A stretch of DNA of 64,000 nucleotides from Aldrovandia affinis (lineage: Eukaryota; Chordata; Actinopteri; Notacanthiformes; Halosauridae). Under the pieces are notes generated by a model. It saw nothing but the letters and a program-made list of their open reading frames with translations, did not search any database and was not told where the DNA came from. A program made the translations under genes and the position numbers. Position 1 is the first letter of the stretch; the number at the start of each line of letters is the position of its first letter. This document shows, in pieces, positions 1 to 11,833 of this stretch. The DNA is taken from NCBI GenBank assembly GCA_029706075.1, contig JAINUG010000196.1:705501-769500 (forward strand). The letters are read 5' to 3'.

Positions 1-461
1 TCCACTCCGTCTCCTCTGGCAAACTGACTGTTCCATCCCTCCGGGCGCCCGGCAGCTGCACCTCGCGGTCTCGCCTCTTCTCTGTCCTGATCCCTCAGTG
101 GTGGAACAACCTTCCACAATTGGCCAGGACCGCGGAATCACTTGCGATCTTCAAAACCCACCTTTTCAGACTCCACTACCACTGAATTCTGTACATCTAC
201 ATCATCACCACTGCCTACTTGCTCAATACGTCTTGTATATGTATCCCTGCTTAAAATATATATATTTGTTTTATTAATAACCTTTTCCTTCCCAGTGTTA
301 CAGGTATGGTATGCAGCTGCCTACAACAATGTCTATCGCTGTATTACTGCACTGATCTCTTGCGCAAACTATGATTGTTCCTACCATGTATTAATGCACA
401 TCTTGTAAGTTACTCTGGATAAGACCATCTGCTAAATGCTTCAAATGTAAATGTAAATGTT
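1..461 (+). mobile_element. L2-type LINE, 3' end fragment
   Basis: Matches, in opposite orientation, the L2 copies at 2685-3294 and 33536-33975: the segment around TGGAACAACCTTCCAC, then GTTACAGGTATGGTATGCAG, then CTCTGGATAAGACCATCTGC. It ends in a short AAATGT repeat at about 446-461. It is cut by the window edge. Confidence 0.75.
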
Positions 462-2230
462 TAGACAGCTGTCCAGCAGCCACAAAGTAAATGTCTTTTA
501 TAAATGCACTACTACGTAAAAACCAAAGACTTAACCTTGGTTTTATTTTCTTAGAGATACACCTCAGGTGCCTTTTAAATGCAGGAAAAAATGAATTATG
601 TGGTCATATACTGTATTTTAAAATAAATGATACCCATTTTGCTAGCACACTCCCAAATCCAGGCTTACTTGCACAGCTAACAGAGTATCATCCTGTCATC
701 TAGTGGACATGTATGGTATTGACAGTATAAGATATAGTACAGTATAAGAACAGTATCATTGTTTCCTTAAATTGTGTAATTCAAAAAGGGGAAAAAATGT
801 CTATGAATTAATTTTGCTTGTTTATATGACTCCATAACTTTCTCGCAAAGAGGTTTTTTTTTTTTTTTAAGAGTGATGTTATCTTGTGAATTAGGTTGGG
901 TGGAAAAAGAGCATGTGTAATGGATTTATTCTAGATGTTTGTGTTTGGTGTAGTGAAGTGCTTTGCAAACGTGTTATTGGTTGTGTAATTTGTGTTGTGT
1001 TGTGGTTGTGGTTGTGTTTACGGTTTTGAGAACATACTTTGTTTAAAAATGTGCTCAATCAATTTAGAAAAAGGGTAATTGAAAAGTAAAAGCAATTTGG
1101 GTTTTCACAGATGAGGTGTGAATGAAGTCAATTGGCAATTGTAGTTTGACATTTTCACTAATATGTTTTCCATGCGGACACAAGATATTATTTTTTCCTG
1201 AAAGTTTGTTGTGTAGGATATGCGTTTGAAGTGTTTCGCAAAAGTATTCATTGGAATTTCAATTCGAGTGAATACAATGAAAATGTGCATGGGGTTTTGC
1301 AGAAATAGTCAAATTGTTGATACTTGAGCAGAGCTCAACACTGGACTAGGACTAGCACTAGTGTGTAAACTGAGAAAAACTGTAAGCTCAACTTCCATGT
1401 AAGATTGCCTAGAGGTCACATTTACAACTGCATATTCTCAATTTCAAGTACAATTGATGTCAGGTAGATAAATTCACCCAACATTTAAGCAAATACAAAT
1501 TGCTTGTAATTGTCTTATTACAAATGAGCTCTTCATTATGTATAAACAGAGTCATATGACCTAAACTTTGTTTGTGTGCAATGGAGCAGGATGGAGTACA
1601 GCAAGAGAAAGCAAGAGGAAGAGGCAGTAATGGTAGTGGACAAGGTACAGGCCAAGTCAAAGGAAAGATCTAGAATTACTTGAGGGTTACTATAATTGAT
1701 CATCAATTGTGGTCTAACCTTGAGAAAGGCTAAGCAGAGGGTCCACCCAAATATGAACAGATCTACAGTAGCCTCAATAATTTTTATATTCAATAATGCA
1801 AGTTGTGAACCATTACTGTATATTGCACATTGCTGAATAATTGCATCTTATAATAAGTGTTTTTTATTGTCACGTATACTGTGTAGTACTGTAAGAAAAA
1901 TTATACAGTAATTTGTTATTTTTTCCCAAATTGTACTGTAATTTTCTCAACTTTATTCCCATTCATTTTGAAAATGGTTAGAAGGCCACCTGCAGGAGAA
2001 ATAGGCAGCTCTTCACTAAGCAACAAGAAACAGCAATAGTAGATATGGACCTCTAAAACAATACCATCCATCTGAAAGATATACAACAGAGAATCATTCA
2101 GGATAATGAAGTTATCAACATTCATCATTGTAGTTTGGTCACAATTGACCATTGCATACTAGCAAGTAATATTTGTACAATTAATTTCCCAAAAGCTGAC
2201 AAACTGGTGGCCGTTGTCAAAAAAAGGTTT
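462..2230. other. AT-rich sequence, no gene seen
   Basis: No coding exon, RNA or recognisable repeat found. Short open frames here lack domains and splice context. A run of T occurs near 853-868. Confidence 0.5.
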
Positions 2231-2244
2231 AAACATTGCTCAAG

Positions 2245-2618
2245 GGCCTCCGATAGCATAGCGGTCCAACGCACTCGTTTACGAGTGTGAGCTGCCTATC
2301 ATGGTCATGGTTCGAAACCCGACTGTGCCAGACTGGCTGTGGTAGCGTTCCCGATCAGGGGCAGCTTTTTGCTGCCTGCCCCAGAGGGAGGGGGGAGAGT
2401 GAGCCGGCATGAACTAGCTGAGAAGCGCGTAAGGGTGTTTCCAGAACATGGGTGGGCGAATCCCGTCTCAAAGGAAGTGGAGTTTTCTGCCCACGGAGAA
2501 TTAGCTTGCCTCATAGAGACGGACGGTGAGTTTGTGTGGGAAGGGCAAATTTAAACAAATAGAAGGTACAATTGGCCAGTAAATTGGGAGGAAAAAAACC
2601 AATTTAAAAAAATTTAAA
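2245..2618 (+). mobile_element. tRNA-derived SINE (family A), full length
   Basis: The head carries an A-box-like segment (GATAGCATAGCGGTCCAACG) and a B-box-like GTTCGAAACCC. The body has CCCAGAGGGAGGGGGGAG and the tail GTACAATTGGCCAGTAAATTG. It is flanked by a 14-bp target duplication AAACATTGCTCAAG at 2231-2244 and 2619-2632. Confidence 0.85.
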
Positions 2619-4245
2619 AAACATTGCTCAAGATGGAAAATGTGCTACATGGCGAAGTAAGGTCCCACCCTATCATTCAAAGTCATTTACATTTTACATT
2701 GACATTTTAAGCATTTAGCAGACGCTCTTATCCAGAGTGACTTACAAGATGTGCATTAATAGCGCAAGAGATCAGTGCAGTAATACAGCAATATACATCA
2801 TTGTTGGCAGCTGCATACCATACCTGTAACACCGGGAAGGAAAAGGTTTTGAGTCTCTGGAAGATGGCCAGTGATCTCCGGAAGATGGCCAGTGATTCCG
2901 CGGTCCTGACTAAGTGCTGATGAGGGATCAGAACAGAGGAGAGGCGAGACCATGAGGAGCGGGTGCCTGGGGCCCTGAGGGATGGGACAGTCAGTTTGCC
3001 AGAGGAAGCAGAGAGGAGGGGTCTGGCTTGAGTGTAGGGTGTGATGAGTGTCTGGAGGTAGGAGGGAGCAGTTCCTCTAGCGACTTGGTAAGCCAGCACC
3101 AGTGATTTAAATTTGATGCGTGCTGTGATAGGGAGCCAGTGCAGGGAGGTGAGTAGTGGGGTGGCATGCGTGAACTTGGGTTGGTTGAACACTAGCCATG
3201 TGGCAGCATTCTGCACCAGTTGCAGTGGCTTGATGGCACAGGCTGGTAAGCATGCCAGCAGGGAATTGCAGTATTCCAGGCATGAGATCACCAGTGTTAT
3301 GTTTCTGCATGTCTGTTCAGTTGTTTTTGTACTTTGTTTATTTATCTTTCATTATTCATCATTCTCGTTTCTGTCACGTTTTGTTCCCCGTCTGTCATCG
3401 TTCCTGTTTATTTCGAGATCCACTCCTTGTCTTTTGTCATGCACTTCGGGAGATTCTATGTTTCGTTTTTTTCCGTCTTAGCTTATTATCTCGTTTTACT
3501 TCCTTCTTACTTTCTATTACACTTTGTATATATTAGTTAGATGTATTTAGTACTAACCAACTTAACTACTAACATTAGGGATTTAGATTAAGTTACTAAC
3601 ACTACTAATCACGAATTATCTCACGCTTCTAACTATCGCTATCATTCTCTCTCTCGTTGTCCTATCCCTGTACGCTTATCACGTTTCATTTCATTTGCAC
3701 ACAGATTTCTATATGCGTTCCTCCCCTTCGAACTATGCACGTGTCTGCCTGCTCTTCCAGGTCGTTTATTGTCTAATGTGTCTGTGTTATTCCCAGTCCG
3801 TGTCTTTCGTTTCCCCTCGTTATTGTATTAACAAATCCCATTGTTTTCATCTGTGTTCCTACCCCTCTCTCCTCCCAGTCACACCTGATTCCTATTGTGT
3901 TTCCCTTCCCTGCTTGTATTTAAGTTCCGTGTTTATGTTCATTCCCCGTCAGAACGTTGATCTTCATTCCCTGTGCCGATTGTCAGTAAGCCAGAGTCTG
4001 TAGCATTTTCCCGAGACACCCCTTCTGTTTTTTCACTTCGCGTTTGCCTGCCGATTCTGTTTGTTTGCCTTCTCTGATTTTCTGGTTTTTACTTTTGGAT
4101 TGTTTGTGACTTCTCTTTGGATTTTGATTTTGTACCTTCGCTACCCTAACATAACATAACATAACATAAGGGTAAGACGAGAACAGGCCATTCAGCCCAA
4201 CACTGCTCGTCCATTCCTACCACTAATCTGCTCACAATGCTTAGT

Positions 4246-4932
4246 TTACCCAAAGGCTAGGTGTCTAACACTGGATCGAGCCTGGCCTTGAATACCCCTA
4301 GTCTCAGCCTCCACTACATGTCCAGGCAAGTTATTCCACGCATTGATCACTCTCTGTGTGAAAAAATATTTCTTAGTGTCCGTGTGAAGTTTCCATTTAT
4401 GCCCCCTCGTTCTGCTAACCGAACTCAACTTGAATAATTTCCTGAAGTTCACTTTGTTAATTCCTTTAATAAATTTAAAAGCCTCAATCAAATCTCCCCT
4501 AAGTCTCCTTTTACTAAGCTTGAACAGTCCAAGCATCTCTAGCCTTTCCTCATAACACTTGTCTTTTATGCCTGGAATCAGTCTGGTTGCCCGTCTTTGG
4601 ACCTTTTCCAGCACATCTATATATTTTTTGTAATGCGGTCCCCAGAACTGCACACAATATTCCAAGTGTGGCCTGACAAGGGCGTTGTATAGGGTGCGTA
4701 TGATCTCCTTCGATTTGTACTCAATACTCTTGGCTATGTATCCCAGCATCCTGTTGGCTTTTTTAACTGCTACCGCACATTGACCAGTCCATGACAAGCT
4801 TTGATCAACTAGTACTCCTAGGTCTTTTTCTACGTGTGCACATTCTAGTTTTCTACCTCCCATAAAATAATCCTGTCCTATGTTTTTATTCCCCACTTGT
4901 AGAACTTTACATTTAGTTGTATTAAATTTCAT
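4246..4932 (-). pseudogene. CR1 ORF2, C-terminal region
   Basis: A 228-codon frame after the RT core with blocks typical of CR1/jockey elements: KFNTTKCKVLQVG, DLGVLVDQSLSW, RPHLEYCVQFWGP, VQRRATRLIPG and INAWNNLPGHVV. It lies next to the 3' UTR and the TTATG tail. It is the best-preserved part of the element. Confidence 0.8.
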
Positions 4933-5042
4933 TTGCCAGGTTTCTTCCCATTTCTGGATTCTATTCAGATTGTCTTGGATTACTTTAGTAGATTCCTGAC
5001 TATTTGCTAAGCCTCCCAGTTGTGTAGCATCTGCAAATTTAA

Positions 5043-6286
5043 CTAATGTATTTCAATATCCATATCAATGTCATTTATGTAAATGATAAAGAGCAGTGGT
5101 CCCAGCACCGATCCCTGCGGGACTCCACTTCCCACTATACCCTCCTCGGATAAGATCCCGCCTATTACTACCCTTTGTGTTCTATCCAGTACCCAGTTCC
5201 GAACCCACTCTAAAATGCCACCTGTAATTCCTACTGCTCTCATTTTGATAATGAGTTTGTCATGTGGCACCTTATCAAATGCCTTTTGTAAATCTAAGTA
5301 TATAATATCATACGCCTTTCTCTCATCAAGACACTTGGTTGCTTCCTCAAAAAATGTCAGCAGATTTGTCAGACATGACCTACCCTTGCAAAACCATGCT
5401 GGCTATCCCTAAGGATGTTGTAATTTTCTAGAAATACTTCTAGTTTATCTTTAATAATAGATTCTAATATTTTGCATATGATGCAAGTTAAACTAATAGG
5501 CTTATAGTTTCCTGGATCAGTATGGTCCCCTTTCTTATACTGTATATTGGTACCACAATACCCTGTTTCCAGTCATTTGGTACTTCACCAGTCTTTAAAG
5601 ACAGTCTAAAAATACTTGCCAGTGGTTTAAAAATGATCTCGCTTAACTCCTTTAGTACCCTGGGGTATATGCCATCCGGGCCGGCTGCTTTATTAGTCTT
5701 TAATTTATGTAATTTATCCAATACTTCCATATCCCCTATCTCTGTATCCACTAAGACTTTCTGAGTAATGAATATGCCTTCCGTCCTATTAGCAGCCTCT
5801 TCTCTGGTAAAACTCTACAAAACAGCCATTTAGAGCATTTGCAATATCCTTATTTTTACAGAGCAGTGCCCCGTCTTTGTTTTTAATTTCCTTAATCTCC
5901 TCTTTGACTTTTCTTTTCCTACTACAGTATTGAAAGAAACGCTTAGGGTTACTTTTAGCATTTTCTGCAATTTGCCTTTCGTAGATCCTTTTGGCTACCC
6001 TTAGTTCTTGTTTGACCTTAGCACGCACACGACAATATTCAGCCTTATTACTCTCGGTACTGTCGTTTTTATATATCTTAAACAGTTTTTTCTTCTCCCT
6101 CAAACTCTGTCGCATATCTTTATTTATCCACGGTGGGGACTGCTTTTTCAACTTACTTTTCCGCACCGTAGGAATAAATTTACACTGTGCATCAAGTATA
6201 ACCCTTTTAAACTTGTCCCACTTTTCATTCACTGTCCTACAATCAAGAAGATGTCCCCAGTCTACCATGCTTAATTCTAATCGCAT
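5043..6286 (-). pseudogene. CR1 ORF2, linker and reverse transcriptase portion
   Basis: Three frames in order: a basic linker (RKSKLKKQSPPWINKDM); early RT blocks (NKAAGPDGIYPRVLKEL, then NDWKQGIVVPIY); and the core (GVPQGSVLGPLLFIIYINDI). Reading on from 5043, the next block is KFADATQLGG, so the second catalytic aspartate is Ala (codon 5026-5028). It cannot support reverse transcription as it stands. Confidence 0.8.
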
Positions 6287-6313
6287 CTGTTTAAAGTTGG
6301 CACGCCTAAAATT

Positions 6314-6960
6314 TTAAATCCTTGTGTTAGATGGGGCCCTCTTAGTTTGCCATAATATATCAAATCCGATTTTGGAATGATCGCTTGTCCCAATGGGTTC
6401 CATTACCTCTATACTACTGATTCTGTCGGCGTCATTACATAACACCAGATCTAGAATTGAATTTCCTCTTGTAGGCTGTCTAACATACTGTGCCAAAAAA
6501 GATCATTAATAACATCTAGAAATTCTTCCTCCCTATTTCCTTGTCCTGTCTCCAATTCCCAATTAATACCAGGGTAATTTAAGTCACCCATGATAATAGT
6601 CTCACCTCCTCTGCAAGCTTGTTTTATATTTTCAAAAAGAATTATATTCATATTGCTGTCTGAAGCTGGTGGTCGATAACACACCCCTATATTTAATCCC
6701 TTCTCATGTTCCCCTATGAGCTTTATCCAAATATCCTCGCTAGGCATGCGTTGGCTAATTTCTGGAAACTCCTGCACATTGAGATTATCTTTCACATATA
6801 GTGCCACACCCCCACCTCTCTTACCGGATCTATCCTTCCTAATAAGTTTATACCCTTCTATATTGTATTCGTCCCCGTCCTCTTCTCCCAGCCACGTTTC
6901 TGTAATCCCTACGATATCATAGCCTTTGCTATTGATATCAACCTCTATTTCCAGAAATTA
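6314..6960 (-). pseudogene. CR1 ORF2, endonuclease portion
   Basis: Two overlapping frames give AP-endonuclease landmarks: MALYVKDNL, NIGVCYRPPASD, MGDLNYPGINWE, and the terminal SDHSKIGFDI. The frame shifts between MGDLN and the SDH block. In an intact element this domain nicks target DNA. Confidence 0.75.
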
Positions 6961-7335
6961 ATTTTTTATACTTCTAGCATTAAAACATAGACATTTCAGA
7001 CTACTGTTTCTACTATTCCTCTCCCGCTTGCAAAAAATTTGTTCAATCAAGACTTTATTAATGCTTTCACTGTTATATGTAATCTTGACAGACTCCATCT
7101 GGGCAGTCTGCACCACCCTACCCATTTCGCTCTCTATCCTCCCTGCCCCCCGAGTCTCTAGTTTAAATAATCCTGCGCTACCCTAAGCATACGCTGACCC
7201 AGAGCGTAGGTACCCATCCGGTTCAGGTGTAACCCATCGCGCTTGTACAGGTCACCCCTGTTCCAAAATAAGTCCCAGTGCTCAATAAATCTATACCCCT
7301 CTTTCCTACAGAAGGATTGTAGCCACGTGTTAAAC

Positions 7336-8106
7336 CTATAGATAAACTTCAGCTTCCCTCTGCTTGCACGTGGTACTGGTAGAATTCCCGAGAATACTAC
7401 CGTGGAGGCTCCTAATATTCGCTGCTAGATCCTCAAATTTATCTTGCAGGACCTCCAACCTGCCCTTACCCATGTCATTGGTCCCTACGTGGACCATGAC
7501 CACTGGATCCCCTTCTGCTTTGGCCAGGAGCTTGTCCACACGCTCAAGGAGATCCCCAACCTGGGCACCAGGCAGGCAACGCACCGTGCAAGTCTCCGAG
7601 TAGACTATGCTGTCTACTCCCCTGATTATAGAATCCCCCACTACCAACAACTCCCTTTCCCTGGGAGATGTGGCCATCAGGGTGTCCTGTGGCACATGCA
7701 TCCCCCCGCTCTCAGGGTCACGGGCCACAGATTCCTGCAAGGGCTGGAATCTGTTGGACACCTCAACCTCTGGAGATGCCGCCCCTTTGTGGTGTGCAAG
7801 CCCTTTCCTACCTTTGTTCCTAACTGTGACCCACCTGTCACTTCCTGCCTGCTCTAAATTCTTCCCTCCTCCCAGCCTAGGCGTGCACACCTTCTCCCTA
7901 ACGGACGTACTAATTGGTTCTAAGAACCCTGACAATTGGGGACTATGTGCAGCCGATACGGCCGATACAGCCAATTGGCCTTCGAGAACAAGAATCTTGT
8001 CCTCGAGATGCTCAATGAGCTTGCAGCGGAGGCAGGTGAACAGCCCAAGGAAATCGCTTTCCAGCAGGGCGATCATCCTGCACACCTCACAAGGTTTTGG
8101 CCACAT
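7336..8106 (-). pseudogene. CR1 ORF1 (Cys-rich start plus esterase-like domain)
   Basis: A 256-codon frame inside the CR1. It starts with a Cys-pair pattern (CEVC, then CLRC). Residues about 155-235 carry the SGNH-hydrolase blocks VVGDSIIRGVD and VHVGTNDMGKG. Such esterase-like domains are known in ORF1 of some CR1/L2 elements. The RNA-binding or esterase role is family knowledge, not shown here. The frame ends in divergent sequence and is probably no longer functional. Confidence 0.7.
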
Positions 8107-9236
8107 TTTGGCCCCTAGCTGACTCCCTATCTCTCCCTAAGTTTAGATTTGTACTGTCTAGATGGAGTCAGCAATACCACTCTTAAAAAACGCTAGGTGG
8201 CTCCGGATAGAAAGCTACTGGTTTTGAACCCTGCCTGAATTAAACGTTCCTTTTTGCCTGTTCCTGGTCTGCGTCTGGGTCCTTACAACCAGGGCTTGGA
8301 CCAGGAGTTGTGTGGCCTCTTGGGTGATGAACGGTCAGATTCTCCGGATGTTGTGGAGGGAAAATCAGCAGGTCTGGGTGACCGCTGCAATGTGGCCCAA
8401 GAAGCACAACTGGTCGTCCAGGGTCACTCCAAAACTCCTGGCAGACAGGGATGGACACACTATGGAGCCTTCCACGGTGATTGAAATATCAATCATCGGG
8501 GAGCTCTTCGCTGGGAGGAAGAACAGCTCTGTCTTCCCCAGGTTGAGCTTCAGGTGGTGGGTGGACATCTAAGCTGACATGTCTGCCAGGCATGCAGAGA
8601 TACGCACCAGGACCTGGGTCTCAGAAGGGGAGAAGGAGAGAAAGAGTTGAGTGTCATCAGCATAGCAGTGATATGAACAACCATGAGCCGAGATAACCAA
8701 ATCAAGTGACTTGTTATACAGGGAGAATAGGAAGGGGCCTAGCACCAAGCGGGACTCCACTGAAGAGGGTGTGGGGAGAGGAGAGGGAACCTCTCCAGGC
8801 CACCTGGTAGGACCAGTCAGCCAGGTATGATCTGAACCATGTCAGGGCAGATCCAGAGATTCCCATCTCTGTGAGAGATTAGAGCAGGATCTGCTGGTTG
8901 ACGATGTCGAATGTAGCTGATAGGTTGAGGAGGAGGAGGAGGATGGAGCTCAGTGATTGAGACTGAGTGGAGAGCTTCAGTGACCGCGAGTAGAGCAGTT
9001 TATGTGGAGTGGCCTGCCTTGAAGCTAGATTGGTTGGGATCAAGGAGGTCATTCTGTATGAGATAGAGAGACAGTTGATTATAAACAGCCTGTTCTAAGG
9101 TCTTTGATAGGAATGAGAAGAGAGAGACAGGTCAGTAGTTAGAGATGTCAGCAGGGTTCAGAGAGGGTTTCTTGAGGAGGGGGATGACATGGGCCCTTTT
9201 GAGGGTGGAGGGGACAGAACCAGAAGAAATAGAGGC

Positions 9237-9630
9237 TTGGGCTGGCGGATAGCGTAGCGGTCTATTGCACCACACTTTGGCTGGTCCGGTGTGGTGTGCG
9301 CTGCCTGTCAGGGATGCAGTTCGAAACCTGCGTCTCTACCAGACCGGCCCTGGTCATCAGTCCGATCGGAGGTGGCGTTTGGCTTTCCGCCTCCAGGGGA
9401 GTGGGGAGGGTGAGCCGGCACGAGTCCGTCGAGGAGCAGGAAAAAGGCATCCATGGTAGAATTCCATCTCGGAAGAGGCAGTAAATTCAGCCTGGAAATA
9501 ATGTCTTGCCCCAGAGGACGGGCGGTGGACTCGTGGGGGAGGGGGATTTGAAATAAATAGAGGGTATAATTGGCAACCAAATTGGGAGAAAAACGCGGGG
9601 GAAATTAGAAATGTATTTTTAAAAATAAAT
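9237..9630 (+). mobile_element. tRNA-derived SINE (family A) inside the L2 LINE
   Basis: Head GGCGGATAGCGTAGCGGTC, B-box-like GTTCGAAACC, body GTGGGGAGGGTGAGCCGGCA and tail TATAATTGGCAACCAAATTG. It is flanked by AAATAGAGGC at 9227-9236 and 9631-9640. Same family as 2245-2618 with its own internal changes. Confidence 0.85.
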
Positions 9631-10059
9631 AAATAGAGGCATTAATTACATTGGAGACTAAGGGGAGGATGTCCAAAGAGATGGACTGGATGAGGGGGGA
9701 AGTAATGGGATCAAGAGGGCAGGTGGTAGGACGGTGGGAGTGAACCAGTTGTGAAATGTCAGAGTCAGGGGAGGGGTGAGGGCGGGAGAGGTTGGGGAGA
9801 GGTTTGGGTAGTGATATGGGTGAGGGAGGGTTGGGTGTGGGAGAGGTTGGGGAGAATGAGATGTGAATGTCATTGACCTTGCAAAAGAAGGATGCAAAGT
9901 CATCCACGGTTAGAGAGGAGGTGGGTGGGGGAGGAGGAGGGGTAAAGAGAGAAGAAAATGTAGAGAACAATTTATGTGGGTTAGAAGCAGAGAACTGAAT
10001 TTTTGAGAAGAAAAATGCAGCTTTAGCAGAGGTACTGTATTGTACTATTCAGTACTTCA

Positions 10060-10620
10060 GTTTTTATCCAAGATTTGTTGACCTGGACATCACACTGAAC
10101 TCCACTGTTCTAGTAGAGCTCAAGGCCTTGTGTGATGACAGTTTGGAGTCGTAGCTCACATTAATCACTAAATATGGCAATCGTCTGGTTAACCTGATCC
10201 AGTGTTTTGAAAGTCATGGAGTCATAATTCACGACAACGACAATAAAATTGAACATCTTATAAATGAATACAGAACACTGGCCCAGCAGACGCACAGCAC
10301 AGACCCACCCTTAAACTACCAATGTATCAAAACATTCAACAAAGTTAAAGAAACTATATTGAGAAACAGACATATTGCAAACTTCATCAACTTAAAAATA
10401 AACTGTGTTTCTTTCAATCAGCTCAGAAATTTGTAATGGCTGTCAGGATTTTTGACCCCAAGCAAGTTTTCATCCTCAATGTGACAGCTCTCCCGCTAGT
10501 CTTGATTCCAGGTTTTGACAAGAATATTAGATCTAAGCTTTACAAATTATTTGCACAAGAATTATTGGATAAAGCTGGAAAAACATTTCCAAATCTTACA
10601 CAGAAAGCAAAATGATCATG
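10060..10620 (+). pseudogene. Coding-like remnant, possibly transposase-derived
   Basis: The + strand reads a nearly open stretch with one stop: DLDITLNSTVLVELKALCDD, later LVNLIQCFESHGVIIHDN, then LRNRHIANFINLKINCVSF. After a shift it continues MAVRIFDPKQVFIL. The last segment faintly recalls hAT transposases. I see no intact domain or splice sites, so I cannot assign it with confidence. Confidence 0.3.
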
Positions 10621-10921
10621 AAAACGAAAAGACTGTAGCCTGCCAGGTATCTGTGTCTAAACAAAATATATATTGGACAAAATGCATATTTTCTTGATAT
10701 GTTACAGTTGTTTGTGTATTCATTTTGTATCTGGGCATGTGACTGTTCATCTGTAAAGCAGGTTTTGAGTGTGTTAGTGTTAGCTTTAGTGAAAGTGAAA
10801 TGAGCTAAACAAGTATGGGCAATGCCTATCGCCACACAAAGTGAAATCTTTAGTCATTACTTATGTGCTGCATTCTCACTGTACTCGTGTGGCTTCCCAT
10901 AATGCAGTGTGTTTGTGCATG

Positions 10922-10923
<2 letters not shown>

Positions 10924-11007
<84 letters not shown>
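10924..11007. repeat. (GT)n microsatellite
   Basis: About 42 uninterrupted GT units. Confidence 0.95.
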
Positions 11008-11010
<3 letters not shown>

Positions 11011-11019
11011 TTCGGTGCA

Positions 11020-11781
11020 GGGTGAAAGGCTTGTTTGGTATTTATTTATCAAAGTAGTGCCATTTAGCATAAAAAAGCACCAGGAAAGCATCACCTGCTA
11101 ACCACATGCTAAAACAGATGTGTCCGGATTGTATAAATGTGAAATTGGAACTTTTTAGTATGTGTTTGTTTGTTCATTTGTGTCATGCCACCATATATCT
11201 GGTGGATATATTGATTTCAAATAAAGCTGGGTATTTCTTAATAGGATGTGTTTTATATATCATATATCATTTAAGGGGCATTTAATATAAAGAGAAACAT
11301 GCATACATGCATGAAAAGAAAGATATGGTAGCAGCATCAGCTTCCCCTCCCTGATTACGGCAGTTTTATGTAAGTGGAAACCTGGATGCCCCCTTTCCCC
11401 ACGTGAGACCAGGAAGCGTAACATAAGGACAGTTCTTAGCTTTGTATGTCTAAACACAGCGCACTTATGCCATAAACTGACATCTTGTCAGAGTTCTAGG
11501 TACCTTCCTGCATTGGTCGCCATAGCTTTAGTGCACAATAGTACATGCTGATTGTCTTGTCTGGACTTGTTCCGGAACACAAGGGAGATGCGTACAGAGG
11601 GTGGAGTTCTATGCCACTGTAGCCGAATGCTTGGAGTTGATTCTCTTCTCTTCACAGTGACACTGATAGGGTTCAGACTTCTGGCAATATGTCATATAGC
11701 AAATACTGACACTATGTGAACTTAGATGTAAAAAATGATGAGCCAAATGTGTGCTGTTTCTTAAGGAAAGTGCAGTTGAAT
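11020..11781. other. Upstream region of the Ig-domain gene
   Basis: No coding sequence recognised. It should contain the promoter and 5' UTR of the gene starting at 11782, but no clear TATA box or initiator can be fixed. Confidence 0.35.
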
Positions 11782-11833
11782 ATGAAAGCTATATTCCTTT
11801 TGAAGATTCTGTTGTGTTCTCTTGTCATAAGCG
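11782..11833 (+). CDS. Ig-domain gene, exon 1 (signal peptide)
   Basis: Encodes MKAIFLLKILLCSLVIS plus the first base of a split codon, then the donor G|GTAAGT at 11834. It is too short for an ordinary ORF search. The start was chosen because it is the only ATG giving a signal peptide in a phase that joins the V exon. Confidence 0.7.

Larger units (their letters stand above)
4145..8213 (-). mobile_element. CR1-type LINE, near full length, degenerate
   Basis: About 4.07 kb inserted in the LTR, with a GCTAC duplication at 4140-4144 and 8214-8218. The minus strand encodes, in order, an ORF1 with a Cys-rich start and an SGNH-esterase-like domain, an AP-type endonuclease, a linker, a reverse transcriptase and its C-terminal region. 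The 3' end is a TTATG repeat (4146-4169 on +), as usual for this clade. Frameshifts split ORF2 into at least five pieces, and the catalytic RT motif reads FADA instead of FADD. Confidence 0.88.
3295..8287. mobile_element. Solo LTR (about 919 bp) split by a CR1 insertion
   Basis: Begins TGTTATGTTTCTG at 3295 and ends GGGTCCTTACA at 8287, giving TG..CA termini. It is bracketed by a 5-bp target duplication ACCAG (3290-3294 and 8288-8292) inside the L2 element. Its own sequence is 3295-4144 and 8219-8287; the centre is the CR1. No internal gag or pol is present, so it is a solo LTR. The superfamily (Gypsy, BEL or ERV) cannot be told by eye. Confidence 0.75.
2685..10030 (-). mobile_element. L2-type LINE, interrupted by a solo LTR, a CR1 and a SINE
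   Basis: The minus strand reads an L2-like reverse transcriptase in two pieces. The 5' piece (8293-10030) has the linker FSTFSSLFTPPPPPPTSS, the intact catalytic motif CYADDTQLF and HHLKLNLGKTELFFLP. The 3' piece (2685-3294) has EYCNSLLACLPACAIKPLQ and LHWLPITARIKFKSL, then the tail with the gcatttagcagacgctctt motif. The split falls inside QALV|ISCLEYCN, with the protein resuming across the 5 kb insert. Stops and frameshifts make it inactive. The 5' end near 10030 is approximate. Confidence 0.85.

Noticed and set aside
10841-11101. Poly-Cys/Val and poly-His/Thr open frames
   Set aside because: Translation of the GT microsatellite; likewise at 50912-51126 and 53899-54302.
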